Shown here one piece after another: positions 36,010 to 44,692 of a DNA stretch of 64,000 nt (its first letter is position 1; the number at the start of each line of letters is the position of its first letter). This stretch comes from JABMPR01 sp964508765 (GTDB lineage: Bacteria > Fidelibacterota > UBA8477 > JABMPR01). The translations under genes and the position numbers were made by a program. The DNA is taken from the NCBI GenBank assembly GCA_964508765.1, contig CAZDVD010000002.1:90063-154062 (forward strand), in the 5' to 3' direction. The notes beneath the pieces were generated by a model. That model did not search any database and was not told the DNA's origin. It was given only the letters and a program-made list of their open reading frames with translations.

Positions 36010-36888
36010 ATGTTTCAGTCAGATTTACTGAAGAATAAGGTCATTTTCATCACTGGAGGCGGCACGGGTTTAGGACGCTCTATGGCCCAGCGGTTTCTTG
36101 AGTTGCAGGCCAGGGTTGTCATTGCCAGCCGAAGGATTGAGCTGTTGGAGAAGACGGCCTCAGAGCTGGTTGAAGCTACCGGGGGCGACGTGCTGCCTAT
36201 TGCTCTTGATGTCCGCGATTACAAAGCTGTGGAATCTGCCCTGGAACAAACCCTCAGCCATTTTGGATCAGTTGATATCCTGTTGAATAATGCCGCTGGC
36301 AATTTTGTGAGCCCCACAGAGGCTTTGAGTCACAAAGCCTTTGATGTTATTTGCGATATTGTTTTAAAGGGTTCCTACAACACGACTCTGGCATTTGGAA
36401 AACACTGGATCAAAAACAGTCAGGTTGCTAGAGTATTGAATATTGTCACGACCTATGCCACCACAGGTTCAGGATATGTGGTTCCTTCAGCTGTTGCCAA
36501 AGCGGGCGTTCAAACGCTGACCAAAAGTCTGGCAGTTGAATGGGCCAAGTACGGTATTACCATGAATGCCATTGCTCCTGGTCCATTTCCCACAAAAGGT
36601 GCCTGGGATCGTCTCCTCCCACCTGGTTTGGAAGAGAAGTTTATAGATCGAATTCCATTGAAGCGGGTTGGTGAACACATTGAGCTGGCCAATTTAGCGG
36701 CGTATCTGGTTTCTGATCAATCCCAATATATTAATGGCGAAGTTATCACTATCGATGGTGGAGAATGGCTAAAAGGCGCTGGTGAGTTTAACTTTCTGGA
36801 TGTTTTATCCTCTGAAGAATGGCAGGCGATGGAACAACAGGTCCGGGCGGCTAGCAAGACCAAGACCGCAAAAGATTCGAAGCATTGA
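36010..36888 (+). CDS. SDR-family oxidoreductase, DECR1-like 2,4-dienoyl-CoA reductase
   Basis: The 292-residue protein has the SDR cofactor motif (T-G-G-G-T-G-L-G at 15-22), N-N-A-A-G near 95, and a stretch Y-A-T-T-G-S-G-Y-V-V-P-S-A-V-A-K-A-G-V followed by P-G-P-F-P-T-K-G-A-W. These resemble mitochondrial DECR1-type 2,4-dienoyl-CoA reductases closely, more than the usual FabG-like Y-x-x-x-K proteins. The expected role is NADPH reduction of dienoyl-CoA during degradation of unsaturated fatty acids. A small lipoprotein gene follows. No other beta-oxidation gene is visible. The exact substrate is inferred. Confidence 0.83.
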   Translation: MFQSDLLKNKVIFITGGGTGLGRSMAQRFLELQARVVIASRRIELLEKTASELVEATGGDVLPIALDVRDYKAVESALEQTLSHFGSVDILLNNAAGNFVSPTEALSHKAFDVICDIVLKGSYNTTLAFGKHWIKNSQVARVLNIVTTYATTGSGYVVPSAVAKAGVQTLTKSLAVEWAKYGITMNAIAPGPFPTKGAWDRLLPPGLEEKFIDRIPLKRVGEHIELANLAAYLVSDQSQYINGEVITIDGGEWLKGAGEFNFLDVLSSEEWQAMEQQVRAASKTKTAKDSKH

Positions 36889-36906
36889 TTAAAAGGGAGA
36901 ATGAAA

Positions 36907-37380
36907 ATGAGTAAATTGAAATTTTCCACCCTAGCCTTGAGCCTGCTTATCATGGGTAGTTGTGCCACACCTTATGGCCCCAGGGGCGTTAGAGGTGGAT
37001 ACAGTGAGAAGCAAATTGATGAAATGACCTTTCAGGTCACATTCGAGGGCAATCAACAAAGTAACAAGGAGCAGGTCCGCACCAATCTAATGTATCGCTG
37101 TTGTGAGCTAACCCTCCAGCATGGCAACAGCTATTTTATCATCCTTAGTGATGACAGTATTCTCCACGAAGAAGATCAGAGGGGGAAAGCAGACGTGACT
37201 TTAACGAAGGGAATGGGTTCGATGGTGAACGCAGAGGTGGAAGTTCAGCCGACATCCTCCAACATTGTGGGAATATTTACCATTCAAATGCTAGCCAAGC
37301 CGGAGGCTCGATATGCCTCATTTATGATCGATGCGAATGATTTTATGGAAAAAAATGAACACTCAATTAAACGAAAATAG
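36907..37380 (+). CDS. Small lipoprotein of the CC0125/CC1285 type
   Basis: The ATG at 36907 is preferred to one at 36901 because GGGAGA at 36895-36900 is properly spaced only for the former. The 157-residue product has a lipobox (I-M-G-S-C, Cys19) followed by Y-G-P-R-G and G-Y-S-E-K-Q-I, then F-Q-V-T-F-E-G-N, a pattern I associate with the CC0125/CC1285 lipoprotein family of unknown function. Two adjacent cysteines (Y-R-C-C-E) lie near residue 63, as is common in that family. It lies 18 bases after the SDR gene. Confidence 0.72.
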   Translation: MSKLKFSTLALSLLIMGSCATPYGPRGVRGGYSEKQIDEMTFQVTFEGNQQSNKEQVRTNLMYRCCELTLQHGNSYFIILSDDSILHEEDQRGKADVTLTKGMGSMVNAEVEVQPTSSNIVGIFTIQMLAKPEARYASFMIDANDFMEKNEHSIKRK

Positions 37381-37441
37381 CATTTAATTAGGTAATACAA
37401 ATTAATCACGCATGGATAATCAATCCCGATTTCCTTGCTAT

Positions 37442-39067
37442 TTAGACTTCGATCCAGATCGGTGAAGAGACATAAATTCCTGGCCAGCGCGAGCCCTCAC
37501 TACTGATCTCCAGACGTAGATAAGAATCGCCATCCACAGAATATTCCTGATCAATTTCAAACCCGCTTGATAACTCTGAATCGTGGAAGAGGAGCGTTTC
37601 TTCTTGGGATTCTATATTTCCTGAATAAATGGACACATCCATGAGAGAGCCGAACTCTTCCGAGCTGACCCCATGAGCACTTACTGTGGCAATCGTGTGT
37701 TTATCTGTCTTGAGTGTGTCGCCGATTCCATATGTTTTCCCATGAGATTTGATAGTAAGGTCTCCCATGGGACCTGTAGAGAGTGCGGTGCGACGTTGTT
37801 TCATAGCTTCGACAAGATGGGCGGTCTTGGTGCTGGTGCTTCGAACAATCGTTCTGGATTGAGCAAAAATTTGATCCTCGTGAGTTCCCATTGACCACAT
37901 GGGCATTTTGATATGCCAGTTTCGATTGAAGTTGCCATGACCATCACTGCCACCATACACACCCAGCTTGTACCCCTTTAGCAGAGCTTCAATCCAGTGT
38001 TGCCGTGAATCATGGAAGGCTGAGTACGCTGGTGTTCCACATAATATTTGCACACCATCCAGTTTGGGGTTCTCGTGATCCTGGCTTTCCCAATGACCAC
38101 GTTTCAGTAACACGCGCTGAAACCAGGGAAATTTGTAAACAGTATGGGCAGCTACTGAAACAGTGTGGGGGGAGCGCTGATCCAACACGTCATCGATGCT
38201 TATCTGGGATTTCACCTTAGGCCAATCTTCACCGCTGTCTCCGCTTCCCGGGAAATAAACTGGATCATTAAAATGCAGGAAATGTACCGTATCACCTCTG
38301 GTATTGGCCACACTGATTTCTTCACCTGGAATGATAGTGAGATTATTTGATAGGTTCATATCAGCGATTTGATCACGACTCTTTTTCCACTTTTTCAGGT
38401 CAGGATCATTTTCCAGATAGTTCTCAAGTTCATCATCAAGATCATAGGAATGATCCGTAGCTGCGATGAAGTCAAGTCCCAACAGTAGAGCTGCTTTTTG
38501 GGTCTGCTTCAGTGAAGCTCCAAATTCTATTTGATCGTTGGTCAGGGAAGTGTGTAGGTGTGTATCACCAATTTGCCACCCATCAATCTTAGGCAATACC
38601 TCTCGGGCTACAGTGACGCGCAGAGGGTTTTTATGGGTTTGGCTGTAATTGTCTATTAACATCTCAAGCTGTTTCCTGGCGAGGGAATAAGTCAGGCGAG
38701 GAAAAATTTCGATTTCTCCAAAGGGAAGTTCACACTCTGTGAGCGAAAATTCAAAATCAACCTGGTAATCCTGGACGTCTTTATCCAGCATCCATTTCTG
38801 AGTGCAGCATTTCTGATTATTCTGAAAAACATCAATTTCAACAGAATTCAATTGAACAGGGTAAAGGTGGGCATCTTTGACCACGAGAAAAACACATAGA
38901 TTTTGACCCGGTTCTAATCGCCAGGGCGTATCAAAGATGAGTTCAGGTTCTTTTTTAAAGTAGCGGCTGAATGGGATACGAAATCGGAAGTGGGTCTCAG
39001 CATACAAGCCGATGAGAGGTACTATTTCCAGCCATTTATCAGAGATAATATTGAGTGTATTTTCCAT
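37442..39067 (-). CDS. PHP-domain metallohydrolase of the CehA/McbA type
   Basis: The 541-residue cytosolic protein has an N-terminal beta-domain of about 160 residues and a PHP domain from about 165 (D-T-H-L-H-T-S, F-I-A-A-T-D-H-S, I-P-G-E-E-I-S, H-F-L-H-F), which supplies the usual metal-binding His and Asp residues. CehA/McbA relatives hydrolyse carbamate or phosphoester bonds. A second Asp/His cluster (Y-G-G-S-D-G-H-G) near residue 372 completes the metal site. The gene stands alone between a lipoprotein gene (convergent) and efp (divergent). The substrate is unknown. Confidence 0.82.
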   Translation of the reverse strand: MENTLNIISDKWLEIVPLIGLYAETHFRFRIPFSRYFKKEPELIFDTPWRLEPGQNLCVFLVVKDAHLYPVQLNSVEIDVFQNNQKCCTQKWMLDKDVQDYQVDFEFSLTECELPFGEIEIFPRLTYSLARKQLEMLIDNYSQTHKNPLRVTVAREVLPKIDGWQIGDTHLHTSLTNDQIEFGASLKQTQKAALLLGLDFIAATDHSYDLDDELENYLENDPDLKKWKKSRDQIADMNLSNNLTIIPGEEISVANTRGDTVHFLHFNDPVYFPGSGDSGEDWPKVKSQISIDDVLDQRSPHTVSVAAHTVYKFPWFQRVLLKRGHWESQDHENPKLDGVQILCGTPAYSAFHDSRQHWIEALLKGYKLGVYGGSDGHGNFNRNWHIKMPMWSMGTHEDQIFAQSRTIVRSTSTKTAHLVEAMKQRRTALSTGPMGDLTIKSHGKTYGIGDTLKTDKHTIATVSAHGVSSEEFGSLMDVSIYSGNIESQEETLLFHDSELSSGFEIDQEYSVDGDSYLRLEISSEGSRWPGIYVSSPIWIEV

Positions 39068-39284
39068 TGAGTATTTATAGGAATCTTAATGGACGATGGC
39101 AAGGAAAAAGGTCCAAAGCATCATTGAAAAGATTGAGGATTGTGTGCTATTCATGAAGCATTATGACGCCCAAAAGAGGCCAGTACACTGTATTTGGTGG
39201 GGATTGCTTGCGGATAAAAAGTTTGCCATGATTTCAGCCCCCGGTTAACTTCGCGCCACTTAAGAAGGAGTCTGGTAAATAATT

Positions 39285-39848
39285 ATGGGTAGTACATCCG
39301 ATATTAAAAACAATTTGGTGATGGAGTTTAATGGCAATCTTTGGAAAGTCGTTGAATTTCTTCATGTTAAACCGGGCAAGGGTAACGCCTTTGTCAGGAC
39401 GAAATTAAAAAAAATACCAGGTGGACAGGTTATTGAACAGACCTTTAGATCAGGTGAAAAAATAGCTGATGTCAAATTGTTGGCCAATGAGATGACCTAT
39501 CTATACTCTGATGAATCTCATTATCACATCATGGATAATGAGACCTATGAGCAGATAGCCATTGATGCTGAACTCATGGCTTCTGTCAAAGATTATCTTA
39601 AAGAAAATGATATCATCAAAGTCTTATTCAGAGACTCAACTCCTGTTGATGTTGAAGTAGCTCCCCATGTGATCCTCGAGATCAAAGAGACTGACCCAGG
39701 TCTGCGCGGGGATACTGCCACAGGTGGATCAAAACCCGCATTTCTTGAGACCGGTTTAAAAGTAACGGTTCCACTCTTTCTAAATATTGGGGACAAAGTT
39801 AAGGTTGACACTCGAACGGGGGATTATCTGGAACGCGTGAGGGCTTAG
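39285..39848 (+). CDS. efp: Elongation factor P
   Basis: The 187-residue length and the three-domain KOW/OB/OB layout fit EF-P. The loop that reaches the peptidyl centre reads P-G-K-G-N-A at 30-35, with Lys32 as the residue that is modified in many species. It relieves ribosome stalling at polyproline stretches. The ribosome-binding GAAGGAG lies ahead of the ATG. It heads the efp-accB-accC cluster, a common bacterial arrangement. No EpmA or EarP modification gene is visible here. Confidence 0.96.
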   Translation: MGSTSDIKNNLVMEFNGNLWKVVEFLHVKPGKGNAFVRTKLKKIPGGQVIEQTFRSGEKIADVKLLANEMTYLYSDESHYHIMDNETYEQIAIDAELMASVKDYLKENDIIKVLFRDSTPVDVEVAPHVILEIKETDPGLRGDTATGGSKPAFLETGLKVTVPLFLNIGDKVKVDTRTGDYLERVRA

Positions 39849-39861
39849 GAGAAAATTCATT

Positions 39862-40311
39862 TTGAATACTAAAGACATAGAACAACTCATAGAGCTACTT
39901 GAAAAATCTACGATCTCGGAGATTGAAGTTAGTAAATGGGGCAAAAAAATCCGCGTCTCCCGACAGGGTGGCAATGTAGTCGTTCAAAACTCAGGGATGG
40001 CACAGGCTCCTGCGCCAGCTGCAGCATCGGCGCAAGCGACGGCTGAAGCTACAGGTGACGAAACATCACAACAGGGTATGGCCATTAAATCCCCCATGGT
40101 AGGAACCTTCTATCGCTCTCCATCACCTGAAGTTGACCCCTTTATCAAAGTTGGAGATCATGTCAAAAAAGGTGATACGCTCTGTATTATTGAAGCCATG
40201 AAAATCATGAACGAGGTCGAAGCTGAAGTGTCTGGAGTCATTCTTGATATCCAGATTGAGAATGCCCAACCCGTTGAATACGGTCAGACTCTCTTCCTCA
40301 TAGAACCTTGA
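39862..40311 (+). CDS. accB: Biotin carboxyl carrier protein of acetyl-CoA carboxylase
   Basis: The 149-residue protein starts at TTG 39862, with AGGAG 10 bases ahead. It has a short N-terminal helix domain, an Ala/Pro-rich linker at about 47-65 and a C-terminal biotinyl domain with the biotin-attachment Lys114 in E-A-M-K-I-M. It carries the carboxyl group between biotin carboxylase and carboxyltransferase in the first step of fatty-acid synthesis. It lies 13 bases after efp and 9 before accC. Confidence 0.96.
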   Translation: MNTKDIEQLIELLEKSTISEIEVSKWGKKIRVSRQGGNVVVQNSGMAQAPAPAAASAQATAEATGDETSQQGMAIKSPMVGTFYRSPSPEVDPFIKVGDHVKKGDTLCIIEAMKIMNEVEAEVSGVILDIQIENAQPVEYGQTLFLIEP

Positions 40312-40320
40312 TAAATATTT

Positions 40321-41676
40321 ATGTATAAAAAAATACTCATCGCCAATCGTGGTGAAATAGCCCTGCGTGTGATTCGTGCCTGTCGTGAGATGGGTATTAA
40401 AAGTGTGGCTGTTTATTCTGAAGCAGATGAACTATCTCTCCACACAAAATTTGCAAATGAAGCTGTCTGTATCGGACCAGGACCTTCCAACCTTAGCTAT
40501 TTGAATACCCAGGCTATTCTCACAGCTGCTGAGTTAACCAATGCCGATGCCATTCACCCTGGATATGGCTTTCTAGCTGAAAGCGCCGATTTTGCCGATA
40601 TGTGCAAAGAACATAATATTGATTTTATTGGACCAGATGGTTCTATGATCAGCGCCATGGGAGACAAAGCATCAGCCAAAGAAACCATGAAGGCTGCTGG
40701 AGTTCCTGTTATTCCGGGCAGTGAGGGAATCTTAAACTCAGCTGAAGAAGCCCGGGAGATGGCTGATGAAATGGGTTACCCCGTCATACTCAAAGCAACG
40801 GCTGGTGGCGGTGGTAGAGGAATGCGTGTTGTTTATAGGGCGGAAGATGTTGCCAAGTTCTATGGTATGGCTCAGGCAGAATCTGGAACCGCCTTTGGCA
40901 ATGATGGACTCTACCTGGAAAAATATATTGAAAACCCACGGCACATTGAGATCCAACTCCTTGGAGATTCACACGGTAACGTCTATTCCTTAGGTGAACG
41001 TGAATGTTCCATTCAGAGACGCCATCAAAAACTGTTAGAAGAATCTCCTTCTGCGGTTGTCTCTGAGGCACTGAGACACGAAATGGGTGAAGCCGCCGTA
41101 GCCGGTGCAAAACGCGTGAATTATGTAGGTGCTGGAACCATTGAATTTTTGCTGGATAAACAGGGCAAATTTTATTTCATGGAGATGAACACTCGAATTC
41201 AGGTTGAACATACTGTATCGGAGGAAGTTACTGGCGTTGACATTGTTAAAGAGCAAATCTCCTGTCATGCTGGTGGTAAATTACCGGACTTTCTCAGAAC
41301 CATGAAGCTGAGGGGCCATTCTATTGAGTGTCGTATCAATGCTGAAGATCCAGCTCTAAATTTTAGACCTTCTCCACTCCTGATTGAAAGTGTCCATTTT
41401 CCCGGTGGTCACGGAGTCCGTGTGGATAGCCACATTTATAGCGGATACCAGATTCCACCTCATTATGATTCCATGCTGGCTAAACTGGTAGTTCATGGTC
41501 GCGACAGGAAAGAAGCCATTGACCGGATGCTGGGTGCTCTGAGGGAATTCATCATTGAAGGACCCAAAACAACCATTCCTTTCCATATTCAATTACTTGA
41601 GAATGATCAGGTCCAGAAAGCCAATTTTGACACGCACTTTCTAGAGTCATTTAAATATGACCCCAGTCGCGAATAG
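40321..41676 (+). CDS. accC: Biotin carboxylase subunit of acetyl-CoA carboxylase
   Basis: The 451-residue protein has the biotin carboxylase N-domain (I-A-N-R-G-E-I-A-L-R), the ATP-grasp domain with G-G-G-G-R-G-M-R near 161, and the E-x-N-x-R-I-Q-V-E-H-T-V-S-E motif near 290. Length and motifs are standard. It carboxylates biotin on AccB with ATP and bicarbonate. AccA and AccD are not in this window. The 135-base gap after it contains a weak hairpin at 41709-41741 but no convincing T-run. Confidence 0.97.
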   Translation: MYKKILIANRGEIALRVIRACREMGIKSVAVYSEADELSLHTKFANEAVCIGPGPSNLSYLNTQAILTAAELTNADAIHPGYGFLAESADFADMCKEHNIDFIGPDGSMISAMGDKASAKETMKAAGVPVIPGSEGILNSAEEAREMADEMGYPVILKATAGGGGRGMRVVYRAEDVAKFYGMAQAESGTAFGNDGLYLEKYIENPRHIEIQLLGDSHGNVYSLGERECSIQRRHQKLLEESPSAVVSEALRHEMGEAAVAGAKRVNYVGAGTIEFLLDKQGKFYFMEMNTRIQVEHTVSEEVTGVDIVKEQISCHAGGKLPDFLRTMKLRGHSIECRINAEDPALNFRPSPLLIESVHFPGGHGVRVDSHIYSGYQIPPHYDSMLAKLVVHGRDRKEAIDRMLGALREFIIEGPKTTIPFHIQLLENDQVQKANFDTHFLESFKYDPSRE

Positions 41677-41811
41677 TGGAGTTTTGTTCCAAGTCAGTGT
41701 GATAATTTAGTCCCGTTTTGAATCATAAGTTCGGCGGGATTCTTGCTGTTTAGGATGTGTTCGTAATTTTTGATAGTTTTGTAGCAATAATTTGATCGAG
41801 GAGAGAGAAGT

Positions 41812-42189
41812 ATGAATGTACCAGCAGAGCTCAAATACACCAGTGATCATGAGTGGATTCGCGTTGAAGGTGATTCTGCCACAATTGGAATTACAGACTA
41901 TGCCCAGGGTGAACTTGGTGATGTTGTTTTTGTTGAGCTGCCAGGTGTTGATGAAGCATTTGATAAAGGTGATGTCGCTGCAACCATTGAAGCCGTAAAA
42001 ACGGTTGCTGATGTTTTTCTACCTTTGGGTGGAAGCATTGAAGCAGTGAATGAGAAGCTTGATGACAATTCTGAATTGATTAATCAAGATGCCTTTGGTG
42101 ACGGTTGGATTCTCAAAATAAAGATGAGCGATGCTTCTGAATTAGATAGTTGTATGACTGCAGAGGAATACAGCGCCAGCATTTCCTGA
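41812..42189 (+). CDS. gcvH: Glycine cleavage system H protein
   Basis: The 125-residue protein has the lipoyl-attachment Lys63 in I-E-A-V-K-T-V-A-D-V and the H-E-W-I-R start region typical of GcvH. It shuttles the aminomethyl group between the P and T proteins. A GAGGAGAG ribosome-binding sequence precedes the ATG. It is the first gene of a cluster with gcvPA, 10 bases downstream. Confidence 0.96.
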   Translation: MNVPAELKYTSDHEWIRVEGDSATIGITDYAQGELGDVVFVELPGVDEAFDKGDVAATIEAVKTVADVFLPLGGSIEAVNEKLDDNSELINQDAFGDGWILKIKMSDASELDSCMTAEEYSASIS

Positions 42190-42199
42190 TAGGACTATT

Positions 42200-43543
42200 A
42201 TGCACCAGTACATACCTAATACGGAAGAAGAGCAACTGAAGATGCTGAAAGAGGTGGGCATCACCTCTTTTGAAGAACTTTTAGATGGCATCCCTAAAGC
42301 ATTGCGCTATGAGGGTGATCTTTCACTGCCTCCAGCCAAATCAGAAATTGAGCACAAGAAAGATGTCCTGAAAATTCTCTCCCGAGATGCCAATACAGCT
42401 TCCCATATATCATTTCTTGGAGCTGGAAGCTATGATCACTTCATTCCCCATGTTGTGGATGTACTGATTAGTCGCTCTGAATTCTATACAGCCTATACAC
42501 CTTACCAGGCAGAAGTATCTCAGGGTACGCTGCAGGCGATGTACGAATATCAATCCATGATCTGTGAACTCACCGGCATGGATCTGGCGAATTCCTCCAT
42601 GTATGATGGCGCCAGTGCCATGGCAGAAGCCTGTTTGTTAGCAGCTCGTCATACGCGACGCAAAAAAATTCTTCTCTCAAGAAGCGTGAATCCTGTTTAT
42701 GTAGATGTGGCCACCACATATGCTCATTATCAGGGACTGGAATTCGAATATATTGATCTGGATGAAGGCATCACCTCTCTCACTTCTCTGGCTGATAGGC
42801 TGGATTCCGAGGTGGCTGGTGTAGTTATTCAGAATCCCAATTTTTATGGTGGCCTTGAGGATCTGGCTGCTATCAAGGCCAGCATCGAAGACAAAAAGAT
42901 ACAACTCATATCCGTGGTTAATCCCATCAGTCTCAACCTCTTAGAAGCACCTGGAAAACAGGGTGTGGATATTGCAGTTGGGGAGGGGCAGTCTCTGGGC
43001 AATCATCTTAGTTTTGGTGGTCCTTATCTGGGTTTCATGGCTGTGAATGAGCCTTTGATTCGTAAGGTTCCTGGTCGCATTGTCGGCGAGAGCATTGATG
43101 TTCATGGTAATAGAGCATTTGTCATGGTTCTGCGCACTAGAGAACAAGATATCCGCCGCGAAAAAGCGACCTCCAATATTTGCACCAATCAGGGTTTGAA
43201 TGCTCTGGCTGCCTGCGTTTATATGTCCACTTTGGGCAAAAATGGTATGAAAAAAGTAGCAGAGCTTTGTACTCAGAAAGCCCATTATCTCGCAGAGGGC
43301 ATCGATACACTAGCTGGCTTTGCCTTAAAAACAGAATACTTCTTCAATGAATTTGTGATTGAAGTTCCCGGAACTGCCAGGGACCTGGTTTCTGAAGCCA
43401 CGAAAGTTGGATTTTTTCCAGGAATTGCTTTGAGTCAATTTGAGGAAGCTTTAGAAAATCAGTTGCTCATCGCTGTGACTGAAAAACGCAGTAAGGATGA
43501 AATGGATAGTTTGATCGACTTCTTGAAAGGATATTCGATTTGA
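42200..43543 (+). CDS. gcvPA: Glycine dehydrogenase (decarboxylating) subunit 1
   Basis: The 447-residue protein is the N-terminal half type of split P protein, starting with Y-I-P-N-T-E-E-E and including F-L-G-A-G-S-Y-D-H-F near 74 and Y-T-P-Y-Q-A-E-V-S-Q-G near 99. It works with GcvPB, which carries the PLP lysine, to decarboxylate glycine. GcvPB and GcvT are not adjacent and must lie elsewhere. Its stop overlaps the TTG start of the next gene. Confidence 0.95.
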   Translation: MHQYIPNTEEEQLKMLKEVGITSFEELLDGIPKALRYEGDLSLPPAKSEIEHKKDVLKILSRDANTASHISFLGAGSYDHFIPHVVDVLISRSEFYTAYTPYQAEVSQGTLQAMYEYQSMICELTGMDLANSSMYDGASAMAEACLLAARHTRRKKILLSRSVNPVYVDVATTYAHYQGLEFEYIDLDEGITSLTSLADRLDSEVAGVVIQNPNFYGGLEDLAAIKASIEDKKIQLISVVNPISLNLLEAPGKQGVDIAVGEGQSLGNHLSFGGPYLGFMAVNEPLIRKVPGRIVGESIDVHGNRAFVMVLRTREQDIRREKATSNICTNQGLNALAACVYMSTLGKNGMKKVAELCTQKAHYLAEGIDTLAGFALKTEYFFNEFVIEVPGTARDLVSEATKVGFFPGIALSQFEEALENQLLIAVTEKRSKDEMDSLIDFLKGYSI

Positions 43544-44280
43544 GTGTTTATGAACAAATGCTTGCAACCAGGTCCTCAAAAGGGGCAGGTTATCTTGTAT
43601 TGGCAGATCCTGATCGTTGGAATCTAGACGATGTCGAAGTATTCATCAGAAAAATTAATGGTTCTGGTGCAGATGGAATCATGGTTGGCAGTTCTCTGAT
43701 TCTGGGTGAAGGTGCTCAAAGCAAAATGAAACGTATTCAGGAGATAGCCACCTTACCGGTTATTCTCTTTCCTGGAAATGTCAATCAACTTACTCCCCAC
43801 GTAGACGCTGTTTTTTATTTATCAGTAATCAGTGGTCGCAATCCCCAATTTCTCATAGGAGATCAGGTTCAAGCTGCCCCCCTGGTCAAGGAACTTGGTA
43901 TTGAACCCATTTCCACGGCCTATATACTCATCGAAAGCGGCCGGGTTACTACAGCTGAATTTGTCAGTGGTTCCAAACCTATTCCTCGGGACAAAGATGA
44001 GATCGCCATGGCCCATGCCCTGGCAGCTGATTATCTGGGATTCAAGTTCATCTATCTGGAAGCAGGAAGTGGAGCTCAATACTCCGTTACACCCCGTATG
44101 GTAAAAGCAGTCAGTGGCTACACAGATGTGCCCGTTATTGTGGGTGGTGGGATTCATACTCCCGAGGTTGCCAAAGAGCTTGTACAGGCTGGCGCCTCCT
44201 TTATTGTGACTGGCAATATTCTGGAGGATAGTGAGAATTCTCATCTCATGGAAGCCTTCGCGGAAGCCATTCACAATTAA
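43540..44280 (+). CDS. Geranylgeranylglyceryl phosphate synthase family protein
   Basis: The 246-residue TIM-barrel protein has L-V-L-A-D-P-D-R-W near 19, D-G-I-M-V-G-S-S near 45, L-F-P-G-N near 76, Y-L-E-A-G-S-G near 166 and V-G-G-G-I-H-T near 204, matching the GGGPS/PcrB family. Such enzymes link a polyprenyl diphosphate to glycerol 1-phosphate, the first committed ether-lipid step in archaea and some bacteria. The TTG start overlaps the gcvPA stop (TTGA), so it is co-translated. The prenyl chain length cannot be read from the sequence. Confidence 0.92.
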   Translation: MSVYEQMLATRSSKGAGYLVLADPDRWNLDDVEVFIRKINGSGADGIMVGSSLILGEGAQSKMKRIQEIATLPVILFPGNVNQLTPHVDAVFYLSVISGRNPQFLIGDQVQAAPLVKELGIEPISTAYILIESGRVTTAEFVSGSKPIPRDKDEIAMAHALAADYLGFKFIYLEAGSGAQYSVTPRMVKAVSGYTDVPVIVGGGIHTPEVAKELVQAGASFIVTGNILEDSENSHLMEAFAEAIHN

Positions 44281-44692
44281 CCTGTTCCATCCTTTTTAGT
44301 TTTATAGCACTTATATTTAGCTCAAAAATGTTTTTGCACTGTCTTTAGACACGAATTACACGAATATGACGAAAATCTCCCAGATTTTATTAAGTAGCCC
44401 TGCCTGACATATGTGGAAAGCCCACACCTGTCTTCGCGAGTCCGATCGGACGCGGCGATCTCAGTTCAATTGTAGTGGTAGGAATCGAGATTGCCCGCCT
44501 TCCTGCAAGTACGCAGTACCTGCCTGCGCCTGTCCGCCGTACTTTGTACTAAGGAAGGCGGGCGTAGCCGCTTCGGCGAAGGTAGGCGGCGGACAGGCTT
44601 CGGTTATACTTCCCTCGCAATGACATATATTGATAAACCTAACCCACCCCAAGTTTCAAGTTTCAAATATCAAGTTTGTCTTATATTCCTCC
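44281..44692. other. Repeat-containing intergenic region between GGGPS and xer genes
   Basis: These 412 bases contain no credible gene; short open frames here fall within the palindromic repeat at about 44430-44626. The first 130 bases are AT-rich and otherwise featureless. No clear promoter could be assigned for the xer gene. Confidence 0.7.
44430..44626. repeat. Dispersed palindromic repeat, copy A, with interleaved stems
   Basis: The block is GC-rich against its surroundings. Two 11-bp perfect inverted pairs alternate: GCCCGCCTTCC (44493-44503) with its complement at 44553-44563, and GCCTGTCCGCC (44528-44538) with its complement at 44588-44598, so the arms interleave. A small GCCG-CTT-CGGC hairpin lies at 44567-44577. 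The block ends in TCCCTCGCAATGAC, shared with the related copy near 62.9 kb. This resembles the family of dispersed repeats ending in GTCATTGCGAGGGA found in many FCB and other genomes. Confidence 0.8.

Noticed and set aside
41677..41811. Glycine riboswitch ahead of gcvH
   Set aside because: The 135-base gap is too short for a tandem glycine riboswitch and shows no recognisable aptamer; only a weak hairpin at 41709-41741 is seen.
44411..44650. Short open frames in the 44.4-44.6 kb region
   Set aside because: They lie within the palindromic repeat, lack ribosome-binding sequences, and their products have no recognisable protein features.
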